Part shown: positions 63,606-64,000 of the stretch, in pieces | How the letters are laid out: each line of letters opens with the position of its first letter | Position numbering within the stretch: the first letter of the stretch is position 1 | DNA from: Notolepis coatsorum | Lineage: Eukaryota; Chordata; Actinopteri; Aulopiformes; Paralepididae | NCBI GenBank assembly: GCA_963971535.1 | Contig: OZ020586.1 | Coordinates: 69,795,548-69,859,547 of the forward strand | Direction of reading: 5' to 3' | Length of the DNA: 64,000 bases | Translations under genes and position numbers: made by a program | The notes under the pieces: generated by a model | What the model was told of the DNA's origin: nothing | What the model saw: the letters and a program-made list of their open reading frames with translations, nothing else | The model's database searches: none

Positions 63606-64000
63606 AAATAGTGGTAAAAGTCTGGAAATGCCATACCTCCGTCGGCTTTGTTTCTCTGTGCGGTGGATCTTTTTATTCATGGAGGTTTGTTATTCCAAAT
63701 AAATTTGTATGCGGTGGAGTGTAATTTTTTCCAGTAACCATCAGGAGGGGGTAACGGTAACATTGAGCTAATGAAGTTGTTTAACCATTGGTATTTTTTC
63801 TGGAAGGAGTATATTCTTTGCAGGGGCATTAAGTGGAAGGAAGGCCGACTTTGGCCAATTTATCCTAAATCCCGATAGATTACCAAAGTCATCAATCAAC
63901 TTGAGAAGATGAGGCATTGAAGTGTTAGGGTTTTGCATGAACAATATTACGTCGTCCGCATATAAACTAATATGATGTTGTGTGCCCTTAATTTCGATTG
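63606..64000 (-). pseudogene. L1-type ORF2, RT thumb region of the outer element
   Basis: The minus strand, with frame changes, encodes the region around the RT catalytic box and downstream: YADD-like sequence near 63953-63966 (GTCGTCCGCATA), FGNLSGF, then FIWNNKPP. It continues beyond the window end. Confidence 0.7.

Larger units (their letters stand above)
58447..64000 (-). mobile_element. L1-type LINE, host of two nested elements, runs off the window
   Basis: The 3' end lies in the T-rich tract at 58447-58485. Coding parts on the minus strand are 58692-59696, 61004-61098 and 63606-64000, in order from C-terminus towards RT. They are separated by the LTR-flanked element (59729-60999) and a plus-strand L1-type derivative (61114-63593). 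Similar to 26364-28778. The 5' part is outside the window. Confidence 0.87.

Overview
The window looks like repeat-rich teleost fish DNA. No bacterial gene structure is visible. The evidence is a fish-style C2H2 zinc-finger gene (a short N-terminal exon and a terminal finger exon), a C-type-lectin exon, several fish LINE clades, many hAT-type elements with 8-bp target duplications, tRNA-derived SINEs, and long CA, TAA and TA microsatellites. Almost every long reading frame belongs to a retrotransposon. Host coding sequence is limited to one probable zinc-finger gene on the minus strand (exon 1 at 51061-51220, finger exon at 24462-25510, phase-compatible across about 25.5 kb of mobile DNA), one lectin exon (10405-10550) and a decayed zinc-finger array (16990-18180).

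Layout. 1-6.5 kb: a nearly full-length L1-type LINE (minus strand, 16-bp target duplication) inserted in an older LINE. 6.6-11.6 kb: CA repeats, two RTE-like LINE remnants, an L2/Rex1-group LINE and the lectin exon. 12-16 kb: two tRNA-SINEs, a hAT-like element and the first foldback MITE. 17-22 kb: the broken zinc-finger array split by an L2-type LINE, then an endonuclease/RT LINE of nearly complete coding length. 22.9-26.3 kb: a possible solo LTR carrying the second foldback MITE, the zinc-finger exon and a hAT. 26.4-28.8 kb: a 5'-truncated L1-type element. 29-45 kb: mostly hAT-type elements, often nested (39088-42425 is three deep), with SINE copy 3 carrying a large MITE inside it. 45-50 kb: a 57-bp satellite broken by hAT elements. 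51-53 kb: zinc-finger exon 1 with a foldback MITE upstream. 53.3-56.7 kb: 30-bp and 38-bp minisatellites, the latter split by a hAT that contains a solo LTR. 56.7-64 kb: a multi-layer nest (LINE, then L1-type, then a tiny LTR-flanked element and a second L1-type derivative, with an inverted-repeat element inside the LTR).

Most notable: (i) a four-copy foldback MITE family whose two best copies have perfect 9-bp target duplications; (ii) a miniature LTR element with only a 52-bp interior and tRNA-like promoter boxes inside its LTRs; (iii) a nest in which the outer and innermost hAT elements are the same family; (iv) hAT-type elements sharing an interior but not their ends; (v) an L1-type derivative without ORF2 but with both ends and a fresh-looking target duplication. 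Clade names come from remembered motifs and termini, not from database searches. Coordinates of repeats are good to a few bases where a target duplication is quoted and looser elsewhere.
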